From the NCBI GenBank assembly GCA_035048495.1, contig CM068542.1, positions 38,283,109 to 38,347,108 on the forward strand: a stretch of DNA of 64,000 nt. Reading direction: 5' to 3'. Numbering within the stretch: the first letter of the stretch is position 1; every line of letters begins with the position of its first letter. Under the pieces are notes generated by a model. The model made no database searches. It was given only the letters and a program-made list of their open reading frames with translations, and was not told the origin of the DNA. This document shows positions 48,330 through 59,156 of the stretch, one piece after another. This DNA comes from Euptelea pleiosperma. Lineage: Eukaryota; Streptophyta; Magnoliopsida; Ranunculales; Eupteleaceae. Made by a program: the position numbers and the translations under genes.

Positions 48330-49330
48330 AGATTGTATTGCTTCATTTGTGGTGATGTTTAAGATAAAATCATTCCAAACCCGCGTCCAGAACTTGATTT
48401 CTGCCTATAGATTTCACATAATTAAGAAGCCATATCCGTAATCCAAGCCTATCAGACAAGCAGCAAATAAGATAATTTAGTAGGTATTAGGTAAAACTAA
48501 ACTTCCCAAAGGGAACATATGTTAGGAAATAGTTGCTTTTTTGATACTTCAATCTTCTTAAAATTTTGGAAACACAGAGTTCCCTTCCTTAATTTCAACA
48601 GAATTTTTTATTTGCAAACTTCCCTGAAATTAAAAATGCCTTGGAAACAAGTAAAGCAAATGGTTTGAATTGTCTCTATCAAGCAAATAATAGCAGGAAA
48701 CCAAATTTCTAGTTAAATATTCAGTTCAACCTACCAAGAAAAAAACACAAATAAAACAATTGTAAAAATCAAAAAGTTAAAGTAAAAAGTGAAATTGTGA
48801 AAAATTAAAGAAAATAGAGAGGTTTCCTAACTTGATGCTTGTCATTTAGAGGTACACAGAAAGCTAGAACATGAGGAAATTTGGATACAGGCACTTCTAG
48901 GTACTTCATTTTTTGAGAGCTTGAGCAAGAGAAAAATTGAAGGAAGATTAAAGGGATGGGTGAATGACTGTTTTCTCAAGCTAGAAGAGAAATTTTGTAA
49001 TATTGATTCATTAAAAAAAACCTTCATCTTGAGATGACTCATCCAAAAGGATAAAGTGATTCTTCCCCCAAGCTTTGCCATTGATATGAAGCACTCAATC
49101 CTATAGCATAAAACTCGAGTCGAGGAACTGCAAGCAAGTGAAGAAACTCTCCTTGTAATCAAAATACAAACCTTGTTCTTGACCACGCTGCACTGATTGA
49201 TACTGCTAGTGTTGGGATTTTGGTTTGAATTCAGCAACATAGTAGTGGTCCACAAGGAAGTACTTTTGTCGTGCTAGGCCACACGCGGGTCGAGCTCACC
49301 AAACTTTTTTTGGGTATTTCCTGAAGGGCA
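48330..49330. repeat. Downstream flank of gene E duplicated from the D unit
   Basis: Homologous to 41,880-42,590, with about 250 nt extra around 48,760-49,010. The minus strand has a 137-codon open frame (49,255-48,842) containing ISMAKLGGRITLSFWMSHLK. The D copy preserves only part of it, with stops. No known domain recognised; coding status doubtful. Confidence 0.6.
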
Positions 49331-49940
49331 TTTTTATATTTTTTCACAGTTTTAAAAACCCTAATATGTTTCTAATTCATTTTTTGGGGATGTATACTGT
49401 ATTGGGCGGGCTAAAGAAATATTGTACTTTGCAATTTCTATAGTGAAGAACACCGGTCATTATCACCCGTGGAGTAGGTTAATTCGGCTGACCACATAAA
49501 TCACTTTTGTCCTTGTGGTTGTTTGAGTAATCTTCTGTGATTAATTTTCTCTTTGTGTATGTTTTTGGTGGTTATTGTTTGCTATTTCATTGATCTTTGG
49601 GTGAAATTCACAACAGCCAGTTCAGTGAATATTACACCACCCATGACAGAGTCCATGGAAAGGGTAGTCTTGAGAAACAACAAGCTTAGGTTTCCAGTTT
49701 TAGGTTTACAGAAAAAATGGAAGAAAGGACAAAGCCTGATCTTAATTATAAGGGCCAAGCATTTCTAGGAAAGAGGTTGTGGTCTCTAACCCGTTGGCTA
49801 TCTTGTGGGGTACGTATTTGGAAATAACGTAACAGCTAGTAGAGGGTCATTGAGAGTAAAAAAATCTTCCCTTAAAGCTCTCTTGGTGGAAATTAGAGAG
49901 CTCTTTGACGTATGAGGAAGGGAGGGGTGTTACATATGAA
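49331..49940. other. Gene-free stretch
   Basis: No supported gene. A short plus-strand open frame at 49,553-49,768 lacks recognisable motifs. Confidence 0.4.
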
Positions 49941-50366
49941 TAGGGCTGTCAATTTTACCCGTTTAACCGGAACCGAATCGGAACCGGAACCGGAAATACC
50001 GGTTCCGGTTCCACATTTTTGGGAACCGATTAAAAAGTAACAGGAACCGGAACCGAACCGACAATAACGGTTTCGGTTCTGGGTAACCTAATATGGAACC
50101 GAAACCGATAAGAACCGGAACCGAACCGATAAGAACCGGTACCAATAAATAAATATAGTGTAAATATTCTGATTTTCTCAAGAATTGGCCCAATATACCC
50201 GGAACTGGAACCGGAACCGACATAAATACATAATCGGTTCCGGTTCCGGATCCATCACTTTGAGAATCGGAACCGTTAAGGAACCGAACCGCTAAGAATC
50301 GGAACCGATTGTTCCGATTCTGGTCACCTTAGGAACCGAACCGGAACCGACCCGTTGACACCCCTA
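49941..50366. mobile_element. hAT-like MITE of GGAACC repeats
   Basis: Ends TAGGGCTGTCAATTTTACCC and GGGT(C)...GTTGACACCCCTA (inverted). Flanks CATATGAA (49,933-49,940) and TATATGAA (50,367-50,374) match at 7 of 8, the hAT target size. The interior is almost entirely GGAACCGG/GAACCGAA/CCGGTTCC words. Confidence 0.75.
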
Positions 50367-50599
50367 TATATGAAGAGGTAGTGTTCAATTAGTTGTCTTT
50401 GGTCGGTAGGGATTAAGGTCTTTGTCGGGGTGTTGGGTAGGAGGTGTGCTTTCCTGGAGGTCTCTTGTTTTGTTTTTTTTTTTTCCACGCTTCTTGTTGT
50501 TCTCTTCCCCTTCAATTGCCTTGGTAGACCTTCTCAGCCTCCAAGTTCCTTAATAAGGAAAATTTTTGTATAGAGAGGACTTCGGAGGCAGTCTGATGC

Positions 50600-50900
50600 A
50601 GAGGGCTCTCGTGTTCCTACATAGCTCATTTTTTGGGCCCACTAACCGCATGGATGTTTAGCCCAACCCTTGGTGGATATAAATACGAAACATCAGTCTC
50701 ATTGATTTTCACTAGCCATAGATTATAGCACTTTTTTAGGATTGACTGTAGCCGTTGGATTCAAGCATTTTTTGCATATTTTTGGGCACTTACTCCAAGG
50801 GCTAGAAATTATAAACCAAGCTGATTTTTGGTATGCATATCCACCAAGGGATGGGGTAAACATCCATACGGTTAGTGGGCCCAAAAAAATGAGCCTTAAA
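50600..50900. repeat. R2 foldback family copy
   Basis: Left arm TGGGCCCACTAACCGCATGG, TTAGCCCAACCCTTGGTGGA; right arm TATCCACCAAGGGATGGGGT, CATACGGTTAGTGGGCCCA. Good outer pairing. Confidence 0.7.
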
Positions 50901-51061
50901 TTTTTTTCCCTTAATAAATACTTTTATTTACCTTCCAAAAAAATAATTTGGTGGAGCGCGTGAATACACAATAGTTTCCATTTTATCAAGGTATACCAAG
51001 TTTGGCACGCATATTTTTATGCTGCGTATATAAATAAGCGTGAATTTTTCACATGCATGAC

Positions 51062-51113
51062 GTGACGTGGACAAGGGCTCAAATTTTGACTTCAGTGTAT
51101 ACGCGTGACGTGG
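51062..51113 (+). promoter_or_regulatory. Two ACGTGG motifs upstream of gene F
   Basis: GTGACGTGGAC at 51,062-51,072 and GTGACGTGG at 51,105-51,113, about 43 nt apart, the second in the position equivalent to the single motif of C and D. It looks like a local duplication of the motif-bearing segment. Confidence 0.4.
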
Positions 51114-51238
51114 AAAAGGGCACATTTTTCACAAAGTCAATCCAGGAAGTCACGTATAAGGTTAATTACCGTGGATTAGCCACTTCAGCCCTCCACATGG
51201 CAAGAGAAAGGGTTTTGATTTAGTCTGGACTTGTTAAT

Positions 51239-52206
51239 AAAAAAAAAACCGAAAAATTGCATAAAAGAAAATAAACTTTAATCTATTTACAAAAAAGAAT
51301 ACAACTTTTCGCAAATCCCAAAAAAGAAAACGAAACGCCCTTTCAAATGGCATTTTGTCTGCTGTCAGTCGAATCAGTCGCCGACTAACTAACGAATGAC
51401 TGATGGCTGACACGTCTGACAAACGCCCTTTTAAAGGGCGTTTATTCCTGAGAAATGGTTTTTTAAAAAACGTTTTCATGAGAAAAAAAAACGTTATTTC
51501 AAAAGGCGTCTGCCAGGCGACGACTTAAATTCCGCCTAAGTCGCTTTCATCTATTCTCCCGCCTCTCCTCTCTCGTTGTGTTCTCCTCCAGCGAACTCTC
51601 CCCTCTCTCTCTCCGGCGGTCTCCTCGCGGCCTCCTTGCTTCGATCGAAGCGCCCTCCTACGCTTTAAAACTCAGGTGTGTATTTATTTTTATTTTTTTT
51701 TTTAGTTTTTTTAATTTTTGGTAGGGCTTGGGGGACCCCATTTTGGCCTACACAGTAAAAATCGACGGCCCATAATTCCTCAACTTCTAAACCAGTCTAC
51801 GAATATCAGAATGATCTGAATTTTTGTGAGGATGATCTCCTCACCGTAGAGATCATCATCACCAAAAATCAGCCATTGATTCATCTTCTGTATACGCCAA
51901 AATGGGCGTAAAATTTGGGGTTCCCTATTTATCAAAAAACGCCCTTTAAAATAACGTCTATCAGTTGTCAGAGGTCTGACATACGTTTTTTAAAAAGGCG
52001 TCTATTACTGAAAAACGCCCTTTAAAATGGCGTTTTTTACTAACAAACGCCCTTTTAAAGGGCATTTTTTGATAAACATGTGCCACGTAATGAAACGCCC
52101 TTTGAAAGGGCATTTCGTTTTCTTTTTTGGGATTTGCGAAAAGTTGTATTCTTTTTTGTAAATAGATTAAAGTTTGTTTTCTTTTTAGAAATTTTCCGAA
52201 AAAAAA
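51239..52206. mobile_element. Long-TIR element in the gene F promoter, possible Pack-MULE
   Basis: Arms of more than 100 nt are inverted: AAACTTTAATCTATTTACAA, GAATACAACTTTTCGCAAAT and AAAGAAAACGAAACGCCC on the left, with their inverses on the right (52,090-52,206). The interior holds a GC-rich, CT-rich stretch (51,540-51,675) that ends CTTTAAAACTCAG|GTGTGT. This looks like a 5' UTR or first-exon piece with its splice donor, as in gene-capturing MULEs. It also carries multiple AACGCCCTTTxAAA words and an R3 fragment (51,720-51,920). It interrupts sequence that is contiguous in genes D and E. Confidence 0.65.
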
Positions 52207-52224
52207 CTCTTATCATCTTTTGTC

Positions 52225-52277
52225 CACGTGGGCATCAAAGAGCTAATTAAGCATGTTTTTCTTATTTAAAAGCCAAG
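52225..52277 (+). promoter_or_regulatory. Gene F proximal promoter block with perfect G-box
   Basis: CACGTG at 52,225-52,230 where C has GATGTG, D CAAGTG and E CATGTG; followed by AAAGAGCTAATTAAGCATGT and the conserved TTATTTAAAAGCCAAG. Confidence 0.5.
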
Positions 52278-52390
52278 TCAATAAAAGTCCATTGGAGTTG
52301 GGCGTCAATATATGTCAATAAGTCAAAGAGCACGACGATGATCACGAGGTTTCTAGCTATTACTAGCTACTGCAGGTGCTGTTCATTTGC

Positions 52391-52398
52391 TATAAATA
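52391..52398 (+). promoter_or_regulatory. TATA box of gene F
   Basis: TATAAATA in TTTGCTATAAATACTCCTTC, 86 nt before the ATG at 52,477. Confidence 0.65.
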
Positions 52399-52476
52399 CT
52401 CCTTCTCTTTGGCTACCTTCAAATGCCCTCATTTAATATTGTCAAGGATTCTGCTAGCCTCCTTCTCTCTAAATCA

Positions 52477-54634
52477 ATGGCGATTGATCACAACAATGTT
52501 GCTAATGGAGCCGTAAATCCTCTACCTCCACCTGCAACAGGCAACCTGGTGACCGTATTGAGCATCGATGGAGGCGGTATAAGAGGCATCATTCCGGGAA
52601 CCATTCTCGCTTTCCTCGAATCTAAGCTCCAGGTGATGATCGATCGACAAACCAACTTCAGTGTACTGGTAGAAGTTTTTGTTCATGTAGTTTGCCTAGA
52701 TATATGATGTGGTTGGTTGGTTGGTTGGTAATAGGAACTTGATGGAGAGTATGCAAGGATTGCAGACTACTTCGACCTCATTGCAGGAACGAGTACAGGA
52801 GGGCTAGTTACCGCTATGCTTACAGCTCCCAATAAGAATAATCGCCCACTTTACGCGGCTAAAGACATCAACAACTTCTACCTAGAGCACAGCCCAAAGA
52901 TCTTCCCTCAGGATGCGTAAGTAGGAAGAAAATTAAGGATCCTCCTTAGTTTATGACTATAGCGACGGCCAACGCTGTTGCTAAAACCCTTTTTTTCTTG
53001 TAGTGAATCTATTGCACCGGCCCCATCATAAGGATTATCTCTTACTGCACCCCATCATAAGGATTATTTATTATTGCACGCACTCAGCCACAAAGGATTA
53101 TCTATTGCACCCCATAATAAAGTTCAGAAACCACCACATAGACTAACACCAAGTAGTGTCTGTGTTGGGGATCACCTTGTATAATCCTACCAATAAATGA
53201 TATTCTGAGATGGAAATACTATTAATTTGCTTGAAATGTATGATGAATGATTGAATTTTTGTCTAAAAACAGCAACACCATCATTTTGGGTCCAATAAAG
53301 AGTCTGTTCGGGGCAATCGCGGGACCTAAGTATAATGGCAAGTACTTGCACTCAAAAGTGAAAGAGCTGCTTCGCGACACAAAGCTCCATCAAACCCTAA
53401 CAAACGTCGTCATTCCAACTTTCGATATCAAGCTCCTTCAACCCTCCATCTTCTCCACACATGAGGTACATATTTACAGACCTTCACACAATTGAATAAT
53501 GCATGGTTGTTGCAGTACTCTTATAAGTGAAGTAGTTCAATTGTGCGACTTAATGTCTTAAGTTTCGCACACCATTATCTTATATCATGTCTATCATACA
53601 TACAGGCAAGAATGGACTCATCGAAGAACCCTCTACTCTCCGACATCTGCATCAGCACCTCTGCTGCTCCCACATATCTTCCCGCTCATTACTTCGAGAC
53701 CAAAGACTCAAATGGAAATTCTCGGTCCTTCAACCTCATTGATGGAGGTGTTGCTGCAAATAATCCTGTAAGCCGAATACATACACATTCTTTCACTCAA
53801 TCGACGACTTCAGTTTCTCCTTGGTATCATATTATCTATCTATTTAGTCACAGAAGGGCTAGAATTAAATATAACTAACTGCGCAGACACTTTTAGCCAT
53901 GAGCCATGTGTCGAAGGAGATCGTGATGAATAACCCGGATTTCGACACCATCAAGCCTATGGACTGCAGAAAATTCCTGGTCATTTCCCTGGGCACGGGA
54001 TCAGCTAAGCAGGAAGAGAAATTCACTGCTGCGGCGGCCGCCAAGTGGGGGGTGATTGGGTGGCTGTACAACAGTGGCTCAACACCTTTGATTGATACTT
54101 TCAGCAATGCCAGCTCTGATGTTGTTGACATACATACGAGTGTTCTCTTCCAGGCACTCAACTCGGAGAAGAACTATCTTCGAATTCAGGTAGAGCCTAG
54201 TTTAGTTTAGCCTCTTCAGAGTATTCCAACAACCAGATTAAAACTATTATTATATTTGTAACAGGTAGCTAGGGGTCCGCCTAACCCCAATCCCCTCTGC
54301 ATGGGTTCATTTATTAAAAAAAAATATTTGTAAGTTTGTAACTAGCTATGTTTTTTCTCCTCATCAATGACTAGATTCATTGTTGGATGTCAAACAGGAT
54401 GACACGTTGACAGGCGACGCCTCATCAGTCGACATTTCGACAAGTAAAAACCTACTAAATCTTGTGCAGATTGCCAAGGAGCTCCTGAAGAAACCGATGT
54501 CAAGGGTGAATTTGGAGACAGGCAAGAATGAGGAGATTAAGGGAGAAGGAACGAATGAGGAAGTCCTCACTCGCTTCGCCAAGCTGCTCTCCAACGAACG
54601 TAGGCTTCGGATGGGCAAAACACTTCTCCATTGA
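52477..54634 (+). CDS. PLP2: Patatin-like protein 2 (acyl hydrolase), gene F
   Basis: Predicted 410-aa patatin-like lipid acyl hydrolase, the last member of the array. CDS exons are 52477-52632, 52735-52916, 53273-53465, 53606-53767, 53887-54189 and 54398-54634. The start [11 protein letters not shown] matches C-E; an in-frame ATG 54 nt upstream would add a hydrophobic 18-residue leader ([18 protein letters not shown]), less likely because D and E lack it. DGGGIRG, GTSTG (Ser72) and IDGG (Asp223) are intact. Oddities are Tyr in [12 protein letters not shown], where the others have Asp, and Gln-Asp (FPQDA) at the end of exon 2. Intron 2 contains a CACTA right-end fragment near 52,960-53,005 and a small CCCCATCATAAGGATTAT duplication. 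Intron 5 lacks the D/E insertion. Confidence 0.93.
52955..53005. mobile_element. CACTA-type right terminus in intron 2 of gene F
   Basis: ACTATAGCGACGGCC, TTGCTAAAACCC then TTTTTTTCTTGTAGTG: the usual CACTA subterminal word followed by the inverted CACTACAAGAAAAAA end. The rest of the element is missing. Confidence 0.6.
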
Positions 54635-54639
54635 CAAAT

Positions 54640-56600
54640 ATAGAATATACCTAGCTATGTTATTAATTTGAGACAAACTTTACATGAACCTAATTTTTGT
54701 CTTTTCTATTTTTAATTTTTTGTCAACTTGTTTCAATTCAAACAAGAATCTGATCTTAAGAAAGTTTGTAGATCGTCACTGTTGGCATCCAATAAATAAG
54801 GAATTTGAAGAGATGATCAAGATGGAAGCAGCATTTATTGGGTCCCAACACTTTGCATGTATGTCGTCATGTGTCCTGATCATATAGTGCTATTGGATGG
54901 TCATCGCACCTATATATATAAGACTCTTAGAGCCTGTTTGGGATTGGAATGAGAAGTAAAAGCAGTTCTACTTGTAGTAGAAGTTACAAATATTCTCTTA
55001 TTTAATGTAATGCACATATTTTCTCGGGTGTATTTTTTAATTTAAATTTAAATATTTTCAAAATCCCATATGGATGGCCGGGCTACAATATGCTTATTCA
55101 TATGTTACTTCAATAATTCAAAACAGAATCAAGATTAAATAAAATCTACCAAATTCGTTACATCTTGAATAATTTTGCAAAACTGATTTGTTTAGCATTC
55201 ACGTCAATATGCCAGCACACGGTAAGTCGATCATCAGATGTGCCGCCCCAAAATGTTATGGAGAAGGGATGTGTCTTAACAGTGAAAAAGATGGATATAT
55301 CTTATGTATGAAGAGACTGTAATATAGTGTTCCTCAAGTTATTAAGTGATTATACTAATCTTCTGTACTTCTATTTGGTTTCTTAATTATATTCCAGTTA
55401 GTTTTCATAATAGAACAAATTAAAGGAAATTGAAGATCAAGAAGTTTCAGGCGAAGATCGAAGAAGATGTGAACATATAAAAATTAATATTTATTTTCCT
55501 CTCATTCAAATGGTGTTTGAGCAGACAAATTAATATCTGCCTCCAAAAAGATTTAGTTTTCTATTTTATCTCATGCTCATTATATATTTGTTCTTCATCC
55601 ATTATAATAAATTTAATCTAACTAAATAATCAACAAAGTATGTAATAAATCATGAAAAACAACAAAAATAAAATAAAAAATAATAACGAAACAACCAAAC
55701 CCTGTTCGACTCTTACTACGTACTTATCAAATTTTGCGGGTTGGACCGAGACGAGTCTTAGTTGATCAGGCTTCAGTGTCGGGTTTAGGCTTGGTCCAGG
55801 TTTGGACTGGGCCTTGAGTGGAACCCACGCTTGGTATTGAAATTTTCAGGCTAATCTGAGCTGGCCCAACTTGCTGGGTTCTGGTCAGGTTTTAGCCGAA
55901 AGTTTGAGTCGGATTCGGGCCTTATGTATACCCCTACCCCTACCCCTACCCCTACCCATGAACACATAAAATATCTCAAGACCAACATTCCTAAATCCCG
56001 GCCCACACCATACTTCTCCGAAAGCTTCTTCCAAGGTTGAACTGGGACGACAACGCCATGACGGCCGGCCAACATCTAAATCCTTCAATACCCGCTTGGG
56101 ATTTTTCTCTTCTTTATAAAATAAATAAAGAAATAAAAGAATTTATCAGTTATTTCGAAGAGCATCAGACCGGCACCTATTTCTCCTCCTGTTCTGGCCG
56201 ATATTCAAAGCAAAGTAGGACATTCCTGGTTGACTTTAGACGTCTTAAGTTTTCAAAACACACAAAAAATGTGAAATCTTGGAGAAATTCACTCAACTGC
56301 CAACCATCCCACATGCCTCCCTCCTTTGTGTGCTTCGTGGGAAGACTCCTCGAACAAAAATCAGTTTTCGTTCGCTCAAAAGAGCCGCTTAAAATTCGTT
56401 GCCAAACACACCCGAAGAGCTTCCTAAACCTTAGCAATAAGGTTAAAATTTTAATAATTCACACAATTCAAAGGAAAGGGAAAGAAGAGCTTGGAGGAGG
56501 TATACCATCAAAAGAGTATTGATAATTTTTTTTTACCATTCTCTTACCTACCAAATTAAGAAAATAGGGTGATTTAGGCCATTTTTGTGCCTTACTCCAT
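54640..56600. other. Gene-free stretch between gene F and the phytocyanin gene
   Basis: Contains a partial Tourist-like copy (54,930-54,995), AT-rich DNA, a hAT-like degraded patch with GGGTT/GGCCC words (55,735-55,930) and the (CCCCTA)n tract. A 161-codon frame at 56,037-56,522 starts at TTG and has no recognised domain; not called. Confidence 0.45.
55931..55958. repeat. (CCCCTA)n microsatellite
   Basis: Four to five units of CCCCTA. It resembles, but is not, the plant telomere unit CCCTAAA. Confidence 0.85.
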
Positions 56601-56614
56601 GTTCCCTCTCTCCC

Positions 56615-56622
56615 TATATAAA
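56615..56622 (+). promoter_or_regulatory. TATA box of the phytocyanin-like gene
   Basis: TATATAAA in CCCTATATAAACCCC, 78 nt before the ATG. Confidence 0.65.
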
Positions 56623-56692
56623 CCCCATCATCTCATATCCTTTTTATCATCAGAATTATTTTGAGATCTATTTGTGGGGTTGTGATTAAAAG

Positions 56693-58429
56693 ATGGGTTT
56701 CAGATGTGGGATTAGTTATGCTCAAGGTCTGATCCTCCTAATAACTGCCTCTATTTTGGCAGTTAGTTTTGCTAAGACTACTGTTGTTGGAGGCTCCCAA
56801 CACTGGCGCTTTGGGTTTAAGTACACCACTTGGACTTTTCGAAATGGTCCCTTTTGCCTCAATGATACTCTAGGTCAGCATTTACTAACTCTAGCTCTAT
56901 TTCTTATGGTTCAGGCCAAGGTTTAAAGGGGACCGTTATAACGGTATATCGGACTGCGGGCGTTACCGTTTTTTCGTTATAACGGCCATTATAACGAAAA
57001 AAAAAAACGCTCAAGGGCAAAAACGGAAAAAAATAGAAAAATAACGGAAAAAATGGCGCTGAAATTCAAATTTTGAATTTTAAAATTTGAATTTCAAATT
57101 TTCAAAATTTCAAAAATGGAAAATAAAGGAAAAAAACGGAATATAACGGAAAAAAATGAAAATAACGACCATTTTTTTCACAAAATTTTTCAGAAAATAA
57201 CGGTCGTTATTTTAGTTATAACAGCCGTTATTTTCGTTATAACAGCCATTTTTTAAACCTTGGTTCAGGCTACGATCCACACTTAGGGCTGAAACTTGGG
57301 TGGATTGGGTCGGGTTTGGGGTCAACTCGAGCCCAATCCAATCTTCAAGGTTATGAGCCCAAGCCCAAGCCAACCCGAAGTCGGAACTAGAATTTCCAAC
57401 CCGATCCCAACTTGATCTGGTTAGTTGAGTTGGTCAGGTTGGTAAATTACTCATTTTTTTTTTTTTTATTGCTAGAAAGTTTGGTAATTTTTTTATATTA
57501 ATTTTTAATATAAAAATACATATAAGAAAAAATATTTTTATTCGTTCATCTTTACAAACATAACCTATACTAAATATAGGCTGCTAGAAAACATAAAACA
57601 CACTGTTGTCCGTCGTCAGCGTTGATGATAAACGTTCATCATCAAATTTTTATCGAGTTTCCCTAAAATTTTCAACGCATGTGAAATGCATTCACACTGG
57701 GAAAAAGAAAAGTTGTGTACATGACCAAAGCACCCTTAAAGAAAAAAAAAATTTAAGAACTTTAAGAAGCAAATGATAGCATTTTCAACAAAATAAGGTC
57801 ATTTTCATCAAACGTTTATAACACAATAACGGCCTTCTCTCTTTAATAAGTAGAATAGATATTTAACATTTATATTTATATATATAGTAGTGTATTGTAG
57901 GGCTCGGGTTGTGTCAGGGTTGCCCAAAGCTTGAGCCTGAGCCCAACCCGAGTACTAAAGTGACCAACCTAACCCAAGCCCAACGCCGGGTTGAGCCTGC
58001 CCAAGTTGCAGACCTAATCAGTCGCGCTATGTCATGTCATAAGCAAAAATCCTTAAATATGAAATTAGTCGAACAAAAAAATTAATCGAGATGTTGCAAA
58101 CGGCAAAGCGATACCTAGTGACTAATCTGTTGTTTGTTGTTGACAATTGACATGGATGGTCTGTTATAGTATTCAAGTATGATCCGCCGAATAGCACTAC
58201 TTTTCCTCAGAGCGTCTACTTGCTACCGAACTTTTGGAGTTTCCTGAGATGCGACCTGAGGAGAGCGAAGCTGGTGGCGAATGCGACACAAGGAGACGGA
58301 AATGGGTTTGAGTTTGTGCTGAAGAAGTGGAAGCCTTACTACTTTGCTTCCGGTGAAGGTGCCGGATTTCACTGCAAATTCGGATTGATGAAGTTCGTAG
58401 TCATGCCTCTACCTCGCTGCCTTGGTTGA
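56693..58429 (+). CDS. Phytocyanin-like (cupredoxin) secreted protein
   Basis: Predicted 146-aa protein. CDS exons are 56693-56873 and 58170-58429; donor CTAG|GTCAGC and acceptor TTATAG|TA rebuild a Val codon, NDTL-V-FKYDPP. Residues 1-27 form a signal peptide (LILLITASILAVSFA, then KTTVVGG). The body follows the phytocyanin fold: WRFGFKYTTW, NDTLVFKYDPP, VYLLPNF, Cys88 and Cys129 placed for the usual disulphide, and GFHCKFGLMKFVV. Phytocyanins are extracellular blue copper proteins with His, Cys, His and Met/Gln ligands. Here His128 and Met134 fit, but the first His site is Gln74 and the Cys site is Ser121 (YYFASG), so type-1 copper binding is doubtful. No GPI-anchor tail or Pro-rich region. 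Intron 1 (1,296 nt) holds two mobile elements. An early-nodulin-like or plantacyanin relative is likely. Confidence 0.85.
56917..57261. mobile_element. MULE-like MITE (AACGG-rich) in the phytocyanin intron
   Basis: Perfect 9-bp duplication GGTTCAGGC at 56,908-56,916 and 57,262-57,270. Ends CAAGGTTTAAAGG and TTTTTTAAACCTT are inverted. The interior has ATAACGG words and a TTTCAAATTTTCAAAATTTC-like AT palindrome. 345 nt. Same family as 16,780-17,070. Confidence 0.85.
57284..58017. mobile_element. hAT-like non-autonomous element in the phytocyanin intron
   Basis: Ends TTAGGGCTGAAACTTGGG and CCCAAGTTGCAGACCTAA are inverted repeats. The subterminal region is rich in GGGT(C/T)GGGTT and CCAACCC words, as in many plant hAT derivatives. 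No transposase. An 8-bp duplication is not evident. Confidence 0.65.
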
Positions 58430-58649
58430 AGGACTAGCTATGCAAGATGTAATGCTGCTTATTTGCTTCTATTTTTTTCTTGTGTTTTAGGTATTGAGTC
58501 ACTTGGAGGACCATAATAAGTATTAAATAATAGAGATTTAATTTTTTTTATTGTACGGCTTATTTATTCACTTAATTTGGGATCAACGGCTTTAGCATAC
58601 TGAGTCCGGGCCCACTTGGTAGTTGCCCTTCCTAGGAGAAAACTTGCCT

Positions 58650-58915
58650 GACCACCCATAATATGAGCCACGTTGTACACTCTTAGAGGACGCTGACCGT
58701 TTATATGGATGTTTGGCCAATCTCTAAGTGGACCTACAAACCAAAAATCAGCCTGATTAGTGATTTCAAACCTTTGGATCTTTATACCTAAATAATGGTA
58801 AATAATGCTCAAAATTACTTCGGTTAAAATTAACCCACGAAAATGAATTCAACTCATGCTTTGAAATCTCTGATCAGGTTGATTTTGGGTTTATAGGTCC
58901 ACTGTCTACCTAGGG
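58650..58915. repeat. R1 foldback copy, right arm truncated
   Basis: Left arm ACCACCCATAATATGAGCCA, CTCTTAGAGGACGCTGACCG, AAATCAGCCTGATTAGTGAT is well kept. The right arm ends at GGTCCACTGTC. Confidence 0.65.
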
Positions 58916-59016
58916 TGGGTAGGATTCACGATTAGTCGCTAGCACCTCTACACTTGACAAGTACCCTATTCGATAACACTATTATATAAAATATAAAAGG
59001 AGCAGGCCGGGATGGA

Positions 59017-59156
59017 GGGACCAACAAAAGTGAACTAATAAGTTCACTGATGTTCTCAGGTGTGAATTCCGAGAATCAAACTATGGTTGTGCTTTGGATT
59101 CTCGGAATCCACACCGAGAACATTAGTGAACTTATTAGTTCACTTTTGTTGGTCCC
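59017..59156. repeat. Near-perfect short hairpin
   Basis: GGGACCAACAAAAGTGAACT, AATAAGTTCACTGATGTTCTC and ATTCCGAGAATC on the left have almost exact inverses on the right. The stem is about 60 bp with a loop of about 20 nt. It would fold into a miRNA-precursor-like hairpin if transcribed, but it has MITE character. Confidence 0.75.

Noticed and set aside
52423..52476. Upstream in-frame ATG giving gene F a hydrophobic leader
   Set aside because: Not conserved in D or E, and the conserved MA(T/I)D start has the better context. Gene C has a similar upstream ATG that is likewise unlikely.
55931..55958. Interstitial telomere
   Set aside because: The unit is CCCCTA, not CCCTAAA, and only four to five copies; treated as a microsatellite.
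56037..56522. 161-codon plus-strand frame before the phytocyanin gene
   Set aside because: Starts at TTG, low-complexity composition, no domain; the phytocyanin promoter follows directly.
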